DNA of 64,000 bases. Source: Ancylobacter koreensis (lineage in GTDB: Bacteria; Pseudomonadota; Alphaproteobacteria; Rhizobiales; Xanthobacteraceae). The notes under the pieces were generated by a model, which saw nothing but the letters and a program-made list of their open reading frames with translations, had not been told where the DNA came from and did no database searches. The stretch is taken from NCBI RefSeq assembly GCF_023016525.1, contig NZ_JALKCG010000002.1:118501-182500 (forward strand). Reading direction: 5' to 3'. Position numbers and translations under genes: made by a program. This document shows, in pieces, positions 55,152 to 63,802 of the stretch. Position 1 is the stretch's first letter. Each line of letters opens with the position of its first letter.

Positions 55152-56126
55152 TCAAAGCGCCCAGTCGGCGACCAGGTCGGGGTGCGCCTTCAGCCATTCC
55201 TCGGCCGCCTTCTCGCTCTCGATGCCGTCGACATCGACGCGGCGGATGCCCCAGGCGACATCGGCGGCGGTGAGATGATAGAGGCGCAGCATGCGCGAGG
55301 CGCGCGGCAACCTGGCTTCGGACTTGGTGTTGGCGACCTTCCAGACATAGCCGTAGGGGTTGTCGCAGTCCCACACCTTGTCGGGGTTGCCGCCCCATTT
55401 CGGGTCGGTCGCGCAGGCCGCCTCGAAGTGCGGGAACTGCACGAACTCGCCGGGATACTGCTCGGTCATCCAGTCCGGCATGAAGCCCCAGCCGATGACG
55501 GGCTCCTTGCGTTGCACGGCGCCGACGATGGCGGCATGCAGGGCGGCCGGCGTGCCGGTGCCTTCCAGCACGAAGGGCAGCTTCAGCGCTTCGAGCCGCG
55601 CGGCATTGTTGGTCGTCCAGTCGGCCGGCGCCTCGACGAAGCGGGCCTTGGGCGCGGATTCGACAGTCGCGAGCGCCTTCACGCAGGCCGGTTCCAGCAG
55701 CGCCTTCCAGTCCGGCAGGCCGGGGCAGAGTTCCTTGACATAGAGCGGATACCACCAGCCCTCGCGGATCTTCACGCCGGTCGAGCCCATGTTCTGGACC
55801 TTACCCGTCGCCAGCGCGGCATCCATGATGTCGCGGCTGGTGTCCCAGATGCTGGTGGAGAAATCCATGTCGCCAGCCTCGAGGCCGACGAACTGGGCGG
55901 CATAGTCCGCCTTCACGCGCTCGACCTTGTAGCCGTTCTGTTCGAGGAAGCCGGCGAAGACGTTGGCGATGAAGTCGGCGTCGGTGATGCCGGTGACGAC
56001 GATGCGCACCGGGCTCGCCGTCTCGGCATCGGCCGCCCTTGCCTGCGGTGCCGCAAGAAACGTCGCCGACAGCGCCGCTGCGCCCAGTGTCTTCATCCAG
56101 CTCGTATTGAATTTTCGGTAAGACAT
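55152..56126 (-). CDS. Glycine-betaine-type ABC substrate-binding protein (OpuAC/ProX family)
   Basis: This 324-residue periplasmic protein has a signal peptide ending near APQARA (about residue 31). Trp-rich segments TSIWDTSRD, REGWWYPLYV and IGWGFMPDWM correspond to the aromatic box that holds quaternary ammonium groups in ProX/OpuAC proteins. It is the first gene of the transporter-GMC operon. The ligand is probably a betaine or choline-like compound, which is inferred. Confidence 0.9.
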   Translation of the reverse strand: MSYRKFNTSWMKTLGAAALSATFLAAPQARAADAETASPVRIVVTGITDADFIANVFAGFLEQNGYKVERVKADYAAQFVGLEAGDMDFSTSIWDTSRDIMDAALATGKVQNMGSTGVKIREGWWYPLYVKELCPGLPDWKALLEPACVKALATVESAPKARFVEAPADWTTNNAARLEALKLPFVLEGTGTPAALHAAIVGAVQRKEPVIGWGFMPDWMTEQYPGEFVQFPHFEAACATDPKWGGNPDKVWDCDNPYGYVWKVANTKSEARLPRASRMLRLYHLTAADVAWGIRRVDVDGIESEKAAEEWLKAHPDLVADWAL

Positions 56127-56238
56127 CGTGTTCTCCGGAAGTTATATAGAGTTATGTCGATGCGTACGGATAGAAAATTCCGATTTTACTATTTACAACT
56201 TCGATACTATCTTCCTTCGGAAGAAGATGGAGGGGCGC
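56127..56238. promoter_or_regulatory. AT-rich divergent promoter region, ProX-like gene / amidase
   Basis: This short gap is clearly more AT-rich than the rest of the window (GTTATATAGAG, ACTATTTACAACTT). It contains a dyad TCTTCC-TTC-GGAAGA at 56210-56224 just before the amidase ribosome binding site. It probably contains both divergent promoters and perhaps an operator. Confidence 0.4.
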
Positions 56239-57711
56239 ATGGCGGCAGATGTACTGCATATGACGGCGACCGAGATGGCGCGCCTGCTGCGTGACGGGGA
56301 GATCGGTGCGGTCGAAGTGACCCGCGCGGCGCTGGAGCGCATCGAGGCGGTCAATCCGGCGCTGAACGCCTTCTGCCTGCTGCTGCCCGAGCGCGCCCTC
56401 GCGCAGGCGGCCGACATCGACGCGCGGCGGGTGCGCGGCGAGCCGCTCGGCCCGCTCGCCGGGCTGCCGGTGGCGCTGAAGGACTACACGCCGACCGCCG
56501 GGCTGACGACGACCTACGGCTCGCGCCTGTTCGCCGGCCATGTGCCGGAACGCGACGCGGTGATCGCGCGCCGCCTCGTCGGCGCCGGCGGCGTGCTGGT
56601 CGGCAAGACCACCACGCCGGAATTCGCCGATTCCTGGTTCACGCGCGGCGCGCAGTTCGGCGTGACGCGCAATCCGTGGGATCCCTCGCGGACGCCCGGC
56701 GGCTCCTCCGGCGGCTCGGCGGTGGCGGTGGCGACCGGCTGCGTCGCGCTCGCCGAGGGGTGCGACATGGCGGGCTCCATACGTGGCCCCGCCGCCTTCT
56801 GCGGCATCGTCGGGCTCAAGCCGGCGCTCGGGCGCATCCCCTTCGACGCGCTGCCGACCACCTTCGACGACATCAGCCATTTCGGCCCGATGGCCCGCAC
56901 GGTGAACGACGCCGCGCTGTTCCTGGGTGCCGTCGCCGGCCCCGATCCGGCCGATCTGTTCTCCTACCTGCCCCCGCTCGAGCTTTCCCTGCCGGTCGAG
57001 GCCGATGCGTCCCGCATGAAGCTCGCCTTCTCGCCCGATCTCGGCTTCTGCGCCGTCGATCCGCAGGTGGCGCGCGAGGTGCGCGCCGCGGTCGAGGCGC
57101 TGCGCGCCGCCGGCGCCACGGTCGAGGAGGTGGATCTGGGATGGCGGGTGGAGGACGCCGAGGCCTTCTTCACCGCCACGCTGGTGTGGATGGCGGCGCT
57201 CTACGGCGACGCCTACGACCGGGGCGCCGACCGGCTGGAGCCGCTGACGCGCCGGCTGATCGAGATGGGGCGCGAGGTCGACGGGGTGACGCTGAAGCGG
57301 CTCGACTTCGTGCGCGCCGGCATCTGGCGCAAGCTCGCCGCCGTGCTCGCGGATTACGACGCGCTCGTCTGCCCGACCATGGCGCAGCCCGCCCCGCGCC
57401 TCGACAGGGACGATTTCGACTATGGCCACCGCACCGCCGACGGCCGGCTCGCCGCGCTCGACATGACGGGCCTGTTCAACCTGATCGGCGCCTGCCCGGC
57501 GCTGTCGGTTCCCGCCGGGCGCACCGACGAGGGCCTCCCCGTCGGCCTGCAGATCGTCGGCCGGCCGCAGGACGAGGCAGGCGTGCTGCGTGTCGGCCGC
57601 GCGGTCGAGATCGTCCGGCCCCAGCCCGCCGCGCCCCAGCCTTCCGCGCCCCAGCCTTCCGCGCCCCAGCCTTCCGCGCCCCAGCCTTGCGCATCGCTGC
57701 CGTCCCTCTAG
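56239..57711 (+). CDS. Amidase (amidase signature family)
   Basis: This 490-residue enzyme has the Ser-Ser-Lys site: catalytic Lys in VALKDYTPT, Gly/Ser loop GGSSGGSAVAVATG and nucleophile Ser in CDMAGSIRGPA. It hydrolyses a carboxamide to acid plus ammonia. The start at 56239 has GGAGGGG 3 nt upstream; another ATG at 56227 adds four residues. The C-terminus ends in a tandem PQPSA repeat (about residues 460-484), which is unusual for the family. It may be co-regulated with the divergent transporter. Confidence 0.9.
   Translation: MAADVLHMTATEMARLLRDGEIGAVEVTRAALERIEAVNPALNAFCLLLPERALAQAADIDARRVRGEPLGPLAGLPVALKDYTPTAGLTTTYGSRLFAGHVPERDAVIARRLVGAGGVLVGKTTTPEFADSWFTRGAQFGVTRNPWDPSRTPGGSSGGSAVAVATGCVALAEGCDMAGSIRGPAAFCGIVGLKPALGRIPFDALPTTFDDISHFGPMARTVNDAALFLGAVAGPDPADLFSYLPPLELSLPVEADASRMKLAFSPDLGFCAVDPQVAREVRAAVEALRAAGATVEEVDLGWRVEDAEAFFTATLVWMAALYGDAYDRGADRLEPLTRRLIEMGREVDGVTLKRLDFVRAGIWRKLAAVLADYDALVCPTMAQPAPRLDRDDFDYGHRTADGRLAALDMTGLFNLIGACPALSVPAGRTDEGLPVGLQIVGRPQDEAGVLRVGRAVEIVRPQPAAPQPSAPQPSAPQPSAPQPCASLPSL
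57616..57690 (+). repeat. 15-bp tandem repeat at the end of the amidase gene
   Basis: The unit GCGCCCCAGCCTTCC starts at 57631, 57646, 57661 and 57676 (last copy with one change), preceded by a degenerate copy at 57616. It encodes the pentapeptide repeat PQPSA in frame. The copy number could vary by slippage without shifting the frame. Confidence 0.9.
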
Positions 57712-57875
57712 CGCGGGGCGCGCCGGGGGCACGGCACTCGGGGAGGGTGGAAGGGCCAAGGCTCGCATGAGGCAAGACTGCCCATCGCGGCCGGTCCGGC
57801 CCATCGCATCCTGTGAAGCTTTACATTCAGTCGGGTCCAACTAAGCGCAGGGCTTCAACCAGGTGCGCCCACGCC
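57712..57875. other. Convergent intergenic region amidase / opgH
   Basis: The 164 bases between the two convergent genes show no gene and no clear hairpin with T-run. A lower-GC stretch (GAAGCTTTACATTC) lies at 57809-57830. Nothing further can be assigned. Confidence 0.4.
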
Positions 57876-59777
57876 TCACGACGTCTCGCCCGCGATCTCC
57901 CCGGCAACCTCGGCCGGGTCGATCTCCGCGAGGCGCGCCGGGCGGGCTTTCCCGGTGTCGGGCCGGAGGGGGAGGTCGCTCTCCTGCGTCAGCGCGGCGA
58001 GGGAATCGGGAAGCGCGGATTCCTCGGGCATGGCGCAGAGGCCGTGGCGGACCATCCAGCGCCCGAAAGCCGGCTCGGCGGTCAGCACCGCGAAGGGTGC
58101 GGCGCCGAGGAGGCCGGCCAGCGCGGGCGCGGCCCAGCCGATGGCGGCGGGCGCGAAGAGCGCGAGAAGGCTCGCCAGCCCGGCGCCGAACAGGAACTGC
58201 GGCCACAGCCCGGCGAGGGCGGTGCGCCAGGACAGGCGGACGGCATCGCGTGCCTGCGCGTCCCAGGTCACGGTCCGGCCGAAGCCGAGGCCGATCAAGA
58301 ACAGCGCCACCCGGAAGGCGACGGCCGGGCCGAGCAGCACGCCGAACGCGAATTCCAGCGCCGCCCCGCGCAGCAGCGCGCGGCTCCCGCCATAGCGCCG
58401 GCGCTCCTCCCGGCGCAGCAGCACGTCGGCGAGCCCGGCGAGCTTGGGCGTGAGGCTCATGAGAAAGGTGGCGACGAACAGGGCGAGGCCGAGACCGGCG
58501 GGGAAGGGCTCGTCGCGAAGCTCGACATCGAAGACCTTGAGCGCCGCGACTGCCATGAAGGCGATCCAGGCGCAGGCGCCGAGATACATCAATATGGCCC
58601 AGGCAATCTGGAAGCGGCTCATCGGCAGCAGGCCGGGCAGGGCGAGAAGCCGCCAGTACTGCATGTTGCCCTGGCACCAGCGCAGGTCCCGCCGGGTGAA
58701 CTCGGTCAGATGCGGTGGGTTTTCCTCGAAGCTCTCCATCTCCTCCGGCAGCACCCGAACCTCGTAGCCGGCACGCCGCATCAGCGCCGCCTCGATCTGG
58801 TCGTGCGACAGGATGTGGCCGTCGAGCGGCCCCGTGCCGGGAAGCACGGGAAGCAGGCAATGGGCCTTGAAGGGGGCGACGCGGATGACCGCATTATGCC
58901 CCCAATAGGGGCCGCAATCCCCCGCCCACCACGAGGCCCCCATCGTGTAGGAGCGCATGCCGTGCCGCATGCCGAACTGGAAGATGCGGGCGAAGGCCGA
59001 GCGCGACGGCATGCCGACCACGAGGCTCTGCAGGATGCCGAGCTTCGGATGAGCCTCGACGATGCGCACGAGGCGCAGGATGGCGGAGGCGCCGACGAAG
59101 CTGTCGGCATCGAGCACCATCATCAGCTCGTAGTCGTCGCCCCAGCGGTCGAGGAAGTCGCGGATGTTGCCGGCCTTGTAGCCGGCATTGTCGGCGCGGC
59201 GGCGGTAGTGGATCGCGGTCCCCGCGCCGATCTCCGCGCGCCAGGCGGCGACGAGGTCCTCCTCGGCGGCGGCGATGTCGGGGCGCGTGGTGTCCGACAG
59301 GATGAAATAGGCGAAGTGCCGTCCCGCGCCGGCGCGCTCAAGCTCCTCCCGCATCAGGCGCAGCCGGTGGAGGGCGCGTGAGGGGTCCTCGTTGCGCAGC
59401 GTCATCACGATGGCGATGCGCGAGGCGATGGGGCTCCCCTCGTCGACTGCGGCATAGGGAGAGACGGCCTGGAGGGCATCGACGGGCCCGTGCAGCAGCC
59501 AGAGACCGATCAGGGCATTCCAGAAGCCGAGTATGGTCCAGGGCGTCGATACGCAGAAGGCGACCAGAAGCAGCCTGTCGAGCGTCGTCCATCCCCCGAC
59601 GGCCAGCAGCCCCGCGAAGACCAGCGCGAGGCACGCGAAGGTGAGCACATTCAGGGTGGCGACGAGGGCGCGCCGCCGGAACAGGGTTCGCAGGGACTGG
59701 GTGCCGGTCGGCGTCAGCCGCGCGGCGGTGACGCGCGTCGGCGAAGGGCTCTGCGGAAATCGGTCGCTCGCGCTCAT
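57876..59777 (-). CDS. opgH: Osmoregulated periplasmic glucan glucosyltransferase OpgH (MdoH)
   Basis: This 633-residue inner-membrane glucosyltransferase has two N-terminal helices, a family 2 catalytic domain with MTLRNEDPSRALHRL, DNAGYKAGNIRDFL, VLDADSFV and LRWCQGNMQY, then about five C-terminal helices. GASWWAGDCGPYWGHNAVIRVAPF is typical of OpgH. It builds the glucan backbone from UDP-glucose. The usual partner opgG is not adjacent, which is unusual. It is shorter than the E. coli protein (847) because the long N-terminal extension is missing. Confidence 0.92.
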   Translation of the reverse strand: MSASDRFPQSPSPTRVTAARLTPTGTQSLRTLFRRRALVATLNVLTFACLALVFAGLLAVGGWTTLDRLLLVAFCVSTPWTILGFWNALIGLWLLHGPVDALQAVSPYAAVDEGSPIASRIAIVMTLRNEDPSRALHRLRLMREELERAGAGRHFAYFILSDTTRPDIAAAEEDLVAAWRAEIGAGTAIHYRRRADNAGYKAGNIRDFLDRWGDDYELMMVLDADSFVGASAILRLVRIVEAHPKLGILQSLVVGMPSRSAFARIFQFGMRHGMRSYTMGASWWAGDCGPYWGHNAVIRVAPFKAHCLLPVLPGTGPLDGHILSHDQIEAALMRRAGYEVRVLPEEMESFEENPPHLTEFTRRDLRWCQGNMQYWRLLALPGLLPMSRFQIAWAILMYLGACAWIAFMAVAALKVFDVELRDEPFPAGLGLALFVATFLMSLTPKLAGLADVLLRREERRRYGGSRALLRGAALEFAFGVLLGPAVAFRVALFLIGLGFGRTVTWDAQARDAVRLSWRTALAGLWPQFLFGAGLASLLALFAPAAIGWAAPALAGLLGAAPFAVLTAEPAFGRWMVRHGLCAMPEESALPDSLAALTQESDLPLRPDTGKARPARLAEIDPAEVAGEIAGETS

Positions 59778-59925
59778 GCGGATCCACTCGATAGACGGAA
59801 CGGGCGGCGTTTGCCGCCGTTTCGACTTCGATATACGAAAGGCGGCGCCGGTTCGTTCACAGGATGTCGAGGGCGTGATACCGCCCGCAGCGAGGGAATG
59901 GCCGGGTGTTTGAGAAAGGCGGCAG
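59778..59925. promoter_or_regulatory. Divergent intergenic region opgH / MDR dehydrogenase
   Basis: The gap holds a hairpin GGCGGC (59803-59808) / GCCGCC (59813-59818) with a four-base loop about 25 nt upstream of opgH, and a less GC-rich patch CTTCGATATACGAAAG at 59825-59840, itself a partial dyad (CTTCG-ATATA-CGAAAG). These are candidate control sites; no regulator is assigned. Confidence 0.35.
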
Positions 59926-60915
59926 GTGACGCCAGCATCGGTCGGTCGGTCGGCGAAGGCACTGTGGTGCGTCGCGCCGGGACGCTACGAGCTGCGCAGC
60001 TACGGGCTCGACGCGCCCGACACCGATTCCGTCATCATTCGCGCGCTCGCCTCCTGCGTCAGCCGTGGCACGGAGCGCCTCGTTCTGGCGGGAGAGGTGC
60101 CGGAGAGCGAATTCGAGCGCATGCGCGCACCCTTCCAGCGCGGCGATTTCCCTTTTCCCGTCCAGTATGGCTACCAGAGCGTCGGCATCGTCGAGAAGGG
60201 CCCCGGCGCGCTTGAGGGGCGGATGGTGTTCTGCCTGCATCCCCATCAGGACGTGTACCGCGTCCCGGCCTCGGCGGTCACGCCGGTGCCGGAGGGGATT
60301 CCTCCGAGCCGGGCCATGCTGGCCGCCAATATGGAAACCGCGCTGAACGCGCTGTGGGACGCGGGAGCGGGGCCCGGCGACCGCATCACGGTCGTCGGCG
60401 GCGGCGTCGTCGGCCTGATGGTAACGGCGCTGGCGGCGGGGCTGCCGGGTGCCGACGTCACGCTGGTCGACGTGCGGCCGGGGCGGGCGGAGATCGCGGC
60501 GGCCTTCGGCGCGCGGTTCGCCTTGCCGGCGCAGATCCACGACGATGCCGACATCGTATTCCATACCAGCGCCAGTGCGGCGGGGCTGCACACGGCGCTC
60601 GCCGCGGGAGGCTTCGAGGCGAAGATCGTCGAGCTGAGCTGGTACGGCACGGCCGCGACCGAGGTCGCGCTGGGCGGCGCCTTCCACAGCCGGCGGCTGC
60701 GCCTGATCGCCTCGCAGGTCGGCGCGGTCTCGCCGGAGCGCCGGCCGCGCTGGCCGCATGCCCGGCGGCTCGCCAAGGCGGTGTCGCTGCTTGCCGATGC
60801 GCGCTTCGAACGGCTGGTCACGCACCGCGTTGCCTTCGAGGAGGCGCCGGCGCGGCTGCCGTCGCTGTTGACCGACGAGCCGGACGCGCTGGCGATCCAG
60901 CTCACCTATGAATGA
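59926..60915 (+). CDS. MDR family zinc-type alcohol dehydrogenase-like protein
   Basis: This 329-residue protein of the medium-chain dehydrogenase superfamily carries the SRGTE motif (ASCVSRGTERLVLAGE), FPVQYGYQSVGIVEKG and Rossmann motif VVGGGVVGLMVTALAAG. The structural zinc cysteine cluster of classic alcohol dehydrogenases is absent. Similar proteins are called zinc-binding dehydrogenase or BchC-like. GTG start at 59926. It opens a four-gene cluster with a PTPS-like protein, glycosyltransferase and methyltransferase; its substrate is probably an intermediate of that unknown pathway. Confidence 0.8.
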   Translation: MTPASVGRSAKALWCVAPGRYELRSYGLDAPDTDSVIIRALASCVSRGTERLVLAGEVPESEFERMRAPFQRGDFPFPVQYGYQSVGIVEKGPGALEGRMVFCLHPHQDVYRVPASAVTPVPEGIPPSRAMLAANMETALNALWDAGAGPGDRITVVGGGVVGLMVTALAAGLPGADVTLVDVRPGRAEIAAAFGARFALPAQIHDDADIVFHTSASAAGLHTALAAGGFEAKIVELSWYGTAATEVALGGAFHSRRLRLIASQVGAVSPERRPRWPHARRLAKAVSLLADARFERLVTHRVAFEEAPARLPSLLTDEPDALAIQLTYE

Positions 60916-60934
60916 CGCAAGCGGGAGTGTGGCG

Positions 60935-61336
60935 ATGTTCTGTGTGGAAGTCCGCGATCGCATCATGATCGCCCATTCGCTGCCGGACCCTTTCTTCGGC
61001 CCGGCGCAGGGTCTGCACGGCGCGACCTTCGTGGTCGATGTCGCCTTCTTCCGCGCGGAGCTGACCGCTAAAAACGTGGTCGTCGACATCGGCGCGGCGC
61101 TCGACGTGCTCAAGCAGACGCTCGCGCCGCTTGCCTACCAGAATCTCGACGCGCTGCCGGTCTTCGCAGGCAAGCTGACGACGACCGAATTCCTCGCCCG
61201 CCACATCTTCGACGCGGTCGCCGCCGCCGCCCGCGACGGCGCGCTGGGCGAGGACGGGCGGGAGCTGGCGAAGATCCGCGTCACGCTGCACGAGACCGAC
61301 CTCGCCCGCGCCAGCTATGAGGGCTCCCTCGCGTGA
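60935..61336 (+). CDS. 6-pyruvoyltetrahydropterin synthase/QueD-fold protein with altered active site
   Basis: This protein of about 133 residues has the T-fold PTPS pattern: EVRDRIMIAHSL, LHGATFVVDV, NVVVDIGAALDVLK, NLDALPVFAGKLTTTEFLA and a final VTLHETDLARASYEG with the pterin-anchoring Glu (E120). Zinc ligands H14 and H28 are present, but the third His of the usual HGH is A30, the catalytic Cys before it is absent, and the Asp-His pair of the triad is A67-Y68. It is therefore unlikely to be a normal PTPS or QueD. ATG 60935 has GGGAG 8 nt upstream; ATG 60908 is the alternative. Confidence 0.8.
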   Translation: MFCVEVRDRIMIAHSLPDPFFGPAQGLHGATFVVDVAFFRAELTAKNVVVDIGAALDVLKQTLAPLAYQNLDALPVFAGKLTTTEFLARHIFDAVAAAARDGALGEDGRELAKIRVTLHETDLARASYEGSLA

Positions 61337-62379
61337 CGGGCTTCGCTTTCGCCATTCCCGGCGATCTCGACCTGCCGACGGGCGGCTACGCCTATGATCG
61401 CCGCGTGATGGCCGAATGCCGCGCCCTCGGCTGCGAAGTTACGCCTCTGGCCTTGCCGGACGGGTTCCCGTCCCCGACGCCGGAGACGCTCACGACGAGC
61501 GCGCGCCTCCTGCAGGCACTGCCTTCCGGGCAACCGGTCCTTATCGACGGGCTCGCCTTCGGGGTGCTTCCCTCCGCCATGCTGGCCGGACTCGGGCGTC
61601 CGCTGGCGGCGCTGGTGCATCATCCGCTCGCGCTGGAAACCGGGCTCGACGCGGACCGGCAGGCGCGGCTGCGCGCGAGCGAGCGGGCCGCGCTCTCCCA
61701 CGCCGAAGCGGTGATCGTCACCAGCCCGATGACGGCGCGGATACTGGCCGCCGACTACGCGGTCGACCTGGCGAAGCTGGTCGTTGCCCTGCCGGGGGTG
61801 GAGCCGGCGGCGCGCGCGAGAGGCACCGTGACGCCGCCGCGCCTGCTCGCCGTCGGCTCGATCATCCCCCGCAAGGCCTATGACGTGCTGGTGGCGGCAC
61901 TGGCGCCGCTGCGCGAACGGGACTGGCGCTGCCATATCGTCGGTGCGGACGACCGCGACCCGGAGGCTGCAAAAGGGCTGCGCGCGCAGATCGCCGCGGC
62001 GGGGCTGGAAGGGCGGATCGTGCTGACCGGGGCGATTTCCGGCACGGCGCTGGAGGCCGAATATGACGCGGCCGATCTCTTCGTCTGCGCCTCCCTGTTC
62101 GAGGGCTACGGCATGGTGTTGACCGAGGCCGTGGCGCGGGGGCTGCCGGTGGTCGCGACCCGCGCCGGCGCGATCCCCGAGACCGTGCCGGCCGGGGCGG
62201 CGCGGCTGGTGCCGCCGGGCGATGCGGGCGCGCTGTCCGCCACCATCGCGCTGCTGCTGGAGCAGCCGCCGCTGCGCCGGGCGCTGGCGGACAAGGCATG
62301 GGGGCAGGCGGCCCTGCTGCCGCGCTGGTCGCAGACGGCGGGCGTCATCGCGGCGACGATGGGGAGCCTCGCGGCATGA
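61333..62379 (+). CDS. Family 4 glycosyltransferase
   Basis: This 348-residue GT-B glycosyltransferase has an N-terminal PTGGYAYDRRVM acceptor-side segment, AVGSIIPRKAYDVLVAAL and the donor-binding FEGYGMVLTEA with two Glu eight residues apart. It uses a nucleotide sugar. The GTG start overlaps the PTPS-like gene and the stop overlaps the methyltransferase gene, implying coordinated work on the same molecule. Confidence 0.87.
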   Translation: MTGFAFAIPGDLDLPTGGYAYDRRVMAECRALGCEVTPLALPDGFPSPTPETLTTSARLLQALPSGQPVLIDGLAFGVLPSAMLAGLGRPLAALVHHPLALETGLDADRQARLRASERAALSHAEAVIVTSPMTARILAADYAVDLAKLVVALPGVEPAARARGTVTPPRLLAVGSIIPRKAYDVLVAALAPLRERDWRCHIVGADDRDPEAAKGLRAQIAAAGLEGRIVLTGAISGTALEAEYDAADLFVCASLFEGYGMVLTEAVARGLPVVATRAGAIPETVPAGAARLVPPGDAGALSATIALLLEQPPLRRALADKAWGQAALLPRWSQTAGVIAATMGSLAA

Positions 62380-63212
62380 GCGGATTCGATGCCGGCTGGC
62401 TGGCGCTGCGCGAACCCGCTGACCACGCCGCCCGCAATGCCGAGGTCGCGGCGGCGGTCGGCGCGCATTTCGCGGGGCGCGCGGCGCTCACCATCGTCGA
62501 TCTGGGCTGCGGCTCGGGCTCCAATTTGCGCGCCCTCGCCCCCCTGCTGCCGGCGCGCCAGCACTGGCATCTCGTCGATGGCGATCCGGCGCTGCTGGCC
62601 GAGGCGCGGCATCGGCTCGCCGGCTGGGCGGACAGCGTGCGGGAGGCCAATGGCGGGCTCCGGCTCGACCGGGGCGGCCGGGCGATCCGCGTCACCTTCG
62701 AACGGGCGGACCTGACCGCGCGGGACCTGCATTTCCATGACATCGCGCCCGATCTCGTCACGGCGGCGGCGCTCTTCGATCTCGTCTCGGCCGGCTGGCT
62801 GGAGCGACTGGTCGCGGCATCGGCGACGCGGCGGAGGGCGCTCTACGCGGTGCTCAACTATGACGGCGCGGCGTGCTGGGAGCCTTCGAGCCCGCTCGAC
62901 ACGGCGATCCGCGACGCCTTCAACCGCCACCAGCGCGGCGACAAGGGCTTCGGCCCCGCGCTCGGGCCGGATGCCTGCGATGCCCTGGCGGAACTGCTCG
63001 CCCGTCACGGCTATCGTGTGCGGCAGGGTGCCAGCCCGTGGCGGCTCGGGCCCGCCGATGGCGCGCTGATCGCCGCCGTGAGCGCGGGCGTCGCGGTGGC
63101 GGCGTGCGAGATGGAGCCCGGCCGTTCGGACGCCTTCGCGGACTGGGGCCGCGCGCGGGCCGAAGCCACGGGCGCGGTCATCGGCCATCGGGATATCTTC
63201 GCCGTGCCGTGA
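62376..63212 (+). CDS. SAM-dependent methyltransferase
   Basis: This 278-residue class I methyltransferase has the SAM motif TIVDLGCGSGSNLRAL, HLVDGDPALLAEAR and DLVTAAALFDLVS. A C-terminal cap (about 180-278) follows the Rossmann core. It is last in the dehydrogenase-PTPS-glycosyltransferase cluster, coupled by ATGA overlap. The acceptor is unknown. Confidence 0.82.
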   Translation: MSGFDAGWLALREPADHAARNAEVAAAVGAHFAGRAALTIVDLGCGSGSNLRALAPLLPARQHWHLVDGDPALLAEARHRLAGWADSVREANGGLRLDRGGRAIRVTFERADLTARDLHFHDIAPDLVTAAALFDLVSAGWLERLVAASATRRRALYAVLNYDGAACWEPSSPLDTAIRDAFNRHQRGDKGFGPALGPDACDALAELLARHGYRVRQGASPWRLGPADGALIAAVSAGVAVAACEMEPGRSDAFADWGRARAEATGAVIGHRDIFAVP

Positions 63213-63229
63213 GGCGGCGAAGGGGCGGT

Positions 63230-63802
63230 TCAATCGGGCGGCCACATGCGGCGCAACACGCCGTCCTTCTTGATGAAGCGATGGCGCAGCGCTGCCGCGA
63301 TGTGAAGCAGCGCAAGGATCGCCAGAAGCTGCGCCAGCAACCCGTGCAGCCCGAGGATGCGGTTCGCCAGCGGCTCGTCGGCGGTCAGGATTCCCGGCAG
63401 GTCGAAAAGCCCGAACAGGTTCAGCGCGGGATAGGCGGAAATCCCTGCCCAGCCGAGCAGCGGCACCACCAGCAGCAGCACATAGAGGAGGTGATGCATG
63501 CCGGTCGACGCGATGCGCTCGAACGGCGTCAGCGTCGCCAGCGGTGGTGGTGCCCCGCGCCTCAACCGCACGAGGATACGCAGCACGACGACCCAGAGCA
63601 GGGTGAAGCCGAGCAGCTTGTGCAGGTCGTAGAGCCGGCCGGTGAGCGCGTCGAAATTGGTCGCCTCGCCGCGTGCGGTCATGTAGAGGCCGAGCGGCAC
63701 GAGGCAGACCACGAAAGCGGCGACGAGCCAGTGCAGCACGCGCGCCGCGCGGCTGTAGCGCGCGGGCGGGGTGGCATCGGCCGTCCTGTCAGGCGTCTCC
63801 AT
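63230..63802 (-). CDS. Cytochrome b561-type membrane protein
   Basis: This protein of about 190 residues has four membrane helices and paired His in RVLHWLVA, YDLHKLLGF, GMHHLLYV, LGLHGLLAQ and LLHIAAALRH, as in the dihaem cytochrome b561/YodB family. It may shuttle electrons from quinol to a periplasmic acceptor. The start at 63802 overlaps the end of the RibD-like gene by 14 nt. It converges on the methyltransferase gene, 17 nt away. Confidence 0.85.
   Translation of the reverse strand: METPDRTADATPPARYSRAARVLHWLVAAFVVCLVPLGLYMTARGEATNFDALTGRLYDLHKLLGFTLLWVVVLRILVRLRRGAPPPLATLTPFERIASTGMHHLLYVLLLVVPLLGWAGISAYPALNLFGLFDLPGILTADEPLANRILGLHGLLAQLLAILALLHIAAALRHRFIKKDGVLRRMWPPD

Noticed and set aside
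57616..57690. Tandem repeat as a CRISPR array
   Set aside because: Units are 15 bp, contiguous without spacers, and in frame within the amidase gene; no cas genes are present.
59803..59818. Hairpin near opgH as a terminator
   Set aside because: There is no T-run on either strand and it lies upstream of divergent genes, where a terminator is not expected.
59926..60915. MDR dehydrogenase as the bacteriochlorophyll enzyme BchC
   Set aside because: The SRGTE motif is shared with BchC, but no photosynthesis genes are present and the neighbours indicate another pathway.
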